IMG/VR virus record: IMGVR_UViG_3300017971_000507
Location: 1 to 38,026 of that record
Reading direction: 5' to 3' (one strand)
DNA length: 38,026 nucleotides
Source: a virus
Shown here: piece after piece, positions 36,773 through 38,026 of the stretch
Numbering within the stretch: position 1 is the first letter of the stretch
How the letters are laid out: every line of letters begins with the position of its first letter
The notes under the pieces: generated by a model
The model's input: only the letters and a program-made list of their open reading frames with translations
Told to the model about the DNA's origin: nothing
Databases searched by the model: none
Made by a program: the position numbers and the translations under genes

Positions 36773-36816
36773 AGGAACGTAAGTTCACTTTTATCTTGTC
36801 ACGCGCTTGTTGTCAA
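36773..36816 (-). promoter_or_regulatory. Promoter with operator box 3 upstream of the DUF932 gene
   Basis: On the minus strand a perfect -35 TTGACA (36816-36811) and GATAAA (36795-36790, 15-bp spacer; ATAAAA gives 16) precede GAACTTACGTTC (36786-36775). The operator thus covers the expected transcription start, the usual position for repression. The promoter lies at the 3' end of the preceding gene. Confidence 0.72.
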
Positions 36817-37546
36817 CTGCCAAAATCCTAATTATTTCAGGAGGGAGATCGTCCCGTTGCAACGGAATCTTTTTAACCCCTTGGAAAAACGCCAAATAGG
36901 CCCAAATCATAGCATTGTCCGGCGTTCCCTCTTCTCCACCCGAAAATCCCACTGCCGTCCCTCCATCTGCATGGGCACTCGCCACATAGCCCCCAGAACA
37001 GGCACGGCGCACATTGAGATCCAAATATATCCGTCTCTCCTCTGGCTCACCAGAACCCTCCCTAAGACCATCAAAACTGACACAGGCACGAATGCGGCAG
37101 ACTCGCCTCGCAACAACATACCCCTTCCATAGCAACACACCGTCTTCGCCACGGCTATCCTGCTTGGCCCCTCTCCCGTTTCCCATATTGCTGTCAGTAG
37201 ACCTGATCTCCCAAAAGAGAAGGGGGGAATCGAAATCTCCAACTGTCTCTGCCAATTGACCCATAGCCTCTGCCTCACTGACACGGGCTTTTTTTGCCTG
37301 AAACAATCGATCAAAAACAAGATCCTTCTGTTTCTCCACCACCTCTTTATCTTGGCCAGAAAACAACCCGTGTTTTTCCGCAGCCTCACCAATGCAATAC
37401 AGGGCTTTTTCACGCCGCCTATTAATCATCTCCTGACGCTGCGTTTGCTTGGCTACAGTAGCACGCCGCACATCAGCAATCATCTGGTCCACAATATGTT
37501 CACTCATTAAATTTTCCTTTTTCCCTGTCCCTGTCTGTATTTCCAT
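36791..37546 (-). CDS. Hypothetical protein, about 251 aa, first gene of the window's transcripts
   Basis: Not recognised. The N-terminal half is helical and charged (EHIVDQMIADVRRATVAKQT, RREKALYCIGEAAEKHGLF). The C-terminal half is beta-rich (VLLWKGYVVARRVCRIRACV, ERRIYLDLNVRRA) and ends in a helix (NAMIWAYLAFFQGVKKIPLQ). ATG 37546 is chosen because GGAGGAAGGACACGGC precedes it. ATG 37507 with AAAAGGAAAATTTA, or ATG 37579, remain possible. It precedes the DUF932 promoter and follows the long non-coding right end. Confidence 0.6.
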   Translation of the reverse strand: MEIQTGTGKKENLMSEHIVDQMIADVRRATVAKQTQRQEMINRRREKALYCIGEAAEKHGLFSGQDKEVVEKQKDLVFDRLFQAKKARVSEAEAMGQLAETVGDFDSPLLFWEIRSTDSNMGNGRGAKQDSRGEDGVLLWKGYVVARRVCRIRACVSFDGLREGSGEPEERRIYLDLNVRRACSGGYVASAHADGGTAVGFSGGEEGTPDNAMIWAYLAFFQGVKKIPLQRDDLPPEIIRILAVDNKRVTR

Positions 37547-37579
37547 GCCGTGTCCTTCCTCCAGTATCCCACTGGGCAT

Positions 37580-38026
37580 AGTACAAACCTATAAGCACCA
37601 TACCATAATAAGGGAAAAAAACAAAGAAAAAAGAGAATTCAATTTCTCCGCATTCCCACCCTCCCCCAAAAAAATTTCGGGACGTCTAGGGCCAGGCCAG
37701 AAATTACAACTTCTCCCCATATCGGATCAAAAATGCTGCGTTTTATTCTTTTTTTCCATAGGGTAATCAATTTTTTCTCATCTCTTTCTATTTCAAAATC
37801 AAATTTTAGAAAAAGAAGGAAGAAGGAGAAGAACGCATGCCGCTAGGCATGCAGCTCTGCTTCTTGGTTCTGCTTATTTGTTTTTCTTAAGTGGATCTTC
37901 TTATGGGTGCAATGAATTGCACCCCCCCCCCCCCCCCCTTTTACAACCCCACTTCACCCCCCCACTCCCCCCCCCCCCCCCCCACCCCCATCCACCCCCC
38001 CCCCAACCCCCTACACCCCCCCCCCC
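37580..38026. other. Non-coding right end: AT-rich leader, two perfect hairpins and poly-C tail
   Basis: No convincing minus-strand gene is present. Positions 37600-37830 are AT- and purine-rich and probably hold the promoter of the first gene (several TATTAT/TATGGT-like elements). GCATGCC-gcta-GGCATGC (37835-37852) is a perfect 7-bp hairpin. GGGTGCAA-tgaa-TTGCACCC (37905-37924) is a perfect 8-bp hairpin. From about 37922 the sequence is almost only C with scattered A and T, and looks like a sequencing or assembly artefact. Confidence 0.7.
37837..37890 (+). CDS. Possible tiny hydrophobic peptide, 17 aa, plus strand
   Basis: ATG 37837 follows GGAGAAGAACGC and opens MPLGMQLCFLVLLICFS, then TAA. 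The peptide is a single hydrophobic segment. It would be the only plus-strand gene and overlaps the 37835-37852 hairpin. There is no further support, and chance occurrence in an AT-rich stretch is quite possible. Confidence 0.2.
   Translation: MPLGMQLCFLVLLICFS

Larger units (their letters stand above)
3270..37686. repeat. Dispersed palindrome GACGTC, 30 copies with quasi-regular spacing
   Basis: Copies start at 3270, 6264, 8471, 8971, 9525, 10676, 11159, 11600, 12171, 12715, 13233, 13670, 16352, 17174, 17695, 19767, 20346, 21554, 22144, 23650, 24149, 25586, 26107, 27684, 28248, 31491, 32015, 34067, 35462 and 37681. Fifteen of 29 gaps are 437-590 bp and none is shorter. Eighteen copies are read as Asp-Val, ten are in other frames and two are intergenic. 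Confidence 0.6.

Noticed and set aside
1-38026. Search for a DGR reverse transcriptase or template repeat
   Set aside because: No protein with an RT-type YxDD context and no AAC-rich copy of the 2140-2230 tail was seen in the window, so a complete DGR cannot be claimed here.
1-38026. CRISPR array
   Set aside because: The LRARVEELE repeats are coding, irregularly spaced (about 320-590 bp apart) and lie in different genes. No short regularly spaced repeats were seen. The Cas4-like nuclease has no Cas1 or Cas2 neighbour.
1-38026. tRNA genes
   Set aside because: The few TTCGAA-type stretches (for example near 11800 and 20015) lie inside genes and have no cloverleaf around them.
37921-38026. Poly-C tail as a telomere or homopolymer genome end
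   Set aside because: The irregular, nearly pure C composition right after a hairpin fits a sequencing artefact better than a biological end.

Overview
The window looks like the early and DNA-metabolism region of a large tailed bacteriophage (or phage-plasmid), most likely a metagenomic contig. Every supported gene except one doubtful 17-codon ORF lies on the minus strand, so transcription runs from high to low coordinates. Genes are tightly packed, commonly with ATGA-type stop/start overlaps. There are no rRNA or tRNA genes. The gene set mixes T4-like functions (gp32-like ssDNA-binding protein, UvsW-like helicase, RecA/UvsX-like recombinase, GroES-like co-chaperonin) with bacterial-type DnaB, DnaC and DnaG. 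The host cannot be named from the sequence. A four-copy GAAC-N4-GTTC operator resembles the LexA box type found in Gram-positive and several other bacteria.

Layout in the direction of transcription. 37.5-34.9 kb: an unknown protein, then a promoter with an operator, a DUF932 protein, a terminator and a DNA-ligase-like protein that lacks its catalytic residues. 34.9-30.6 kb: small Cys-rich proteins, a YkgJ-type cysteine-cluster protein and a membrane-anchored lytic-transglycosylase-like protein that starts at TTG. 30.5-21.3 kb: the replication and recombination core, with a winged-helix initiator-like protein, DnaC-like loader, DnaB helicase, DnaG primase, gp32-like SSB, SF2 helicase, an unknown acidic-tailed protein, RecA and a PD-(D/E)XK nuclease. 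21.3-17.8 kb: a secreted GDSL hydrolase, a membrane HExxH protein and a lysozyme-like protein. 17.8-14.3 kb: a ribonucleotide-reductase TSCPD domain, a Cas4-like nuclease, GroES, RuvC and a small SSB. 14.3-11.1 kb: ParB, glycosyltransferase, ParB. 11.1-7.5 kb: unknown genes, a phage adenine methyltransferase, ThyX and a MazG-like pyrophosphohydrolase. 7.4-3.3 kb: Gp157, an HTH zinc protein, DinG and a nuclease. 3.3-0 kb: an accessory region of small zinc and coiled-coil genes, an SprT-like peptidase and a fragment that looks like the variable tail of a diversity-generating-retroelement target.

Four observations stand out. (1) The palindrome GACGTC occurs 30 times, about three times expectation, and no two sites are closer than 437 bp. 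Half of all gaps fall at 437-590 bp, giving a quasi-regular spacing near 0.5 kb. (2) A 12-bp operator GAACTYRCGTTC recurs four times, including at dinG and at the DUF932 promoter. (3) A 26-codon stretch near 2.2 kb has the adenine-substituted codon pattern of a DGR variable region, with no reverse transcriptase in the window. (4) Three replication proteins end in an SSB-tip-like acidic-hydrophobic tail, while the small SSB itself lacks one.

The last ~100 bases are near-pure C and look like an assembly or sequencing artefact beyond a perfect hairpin.
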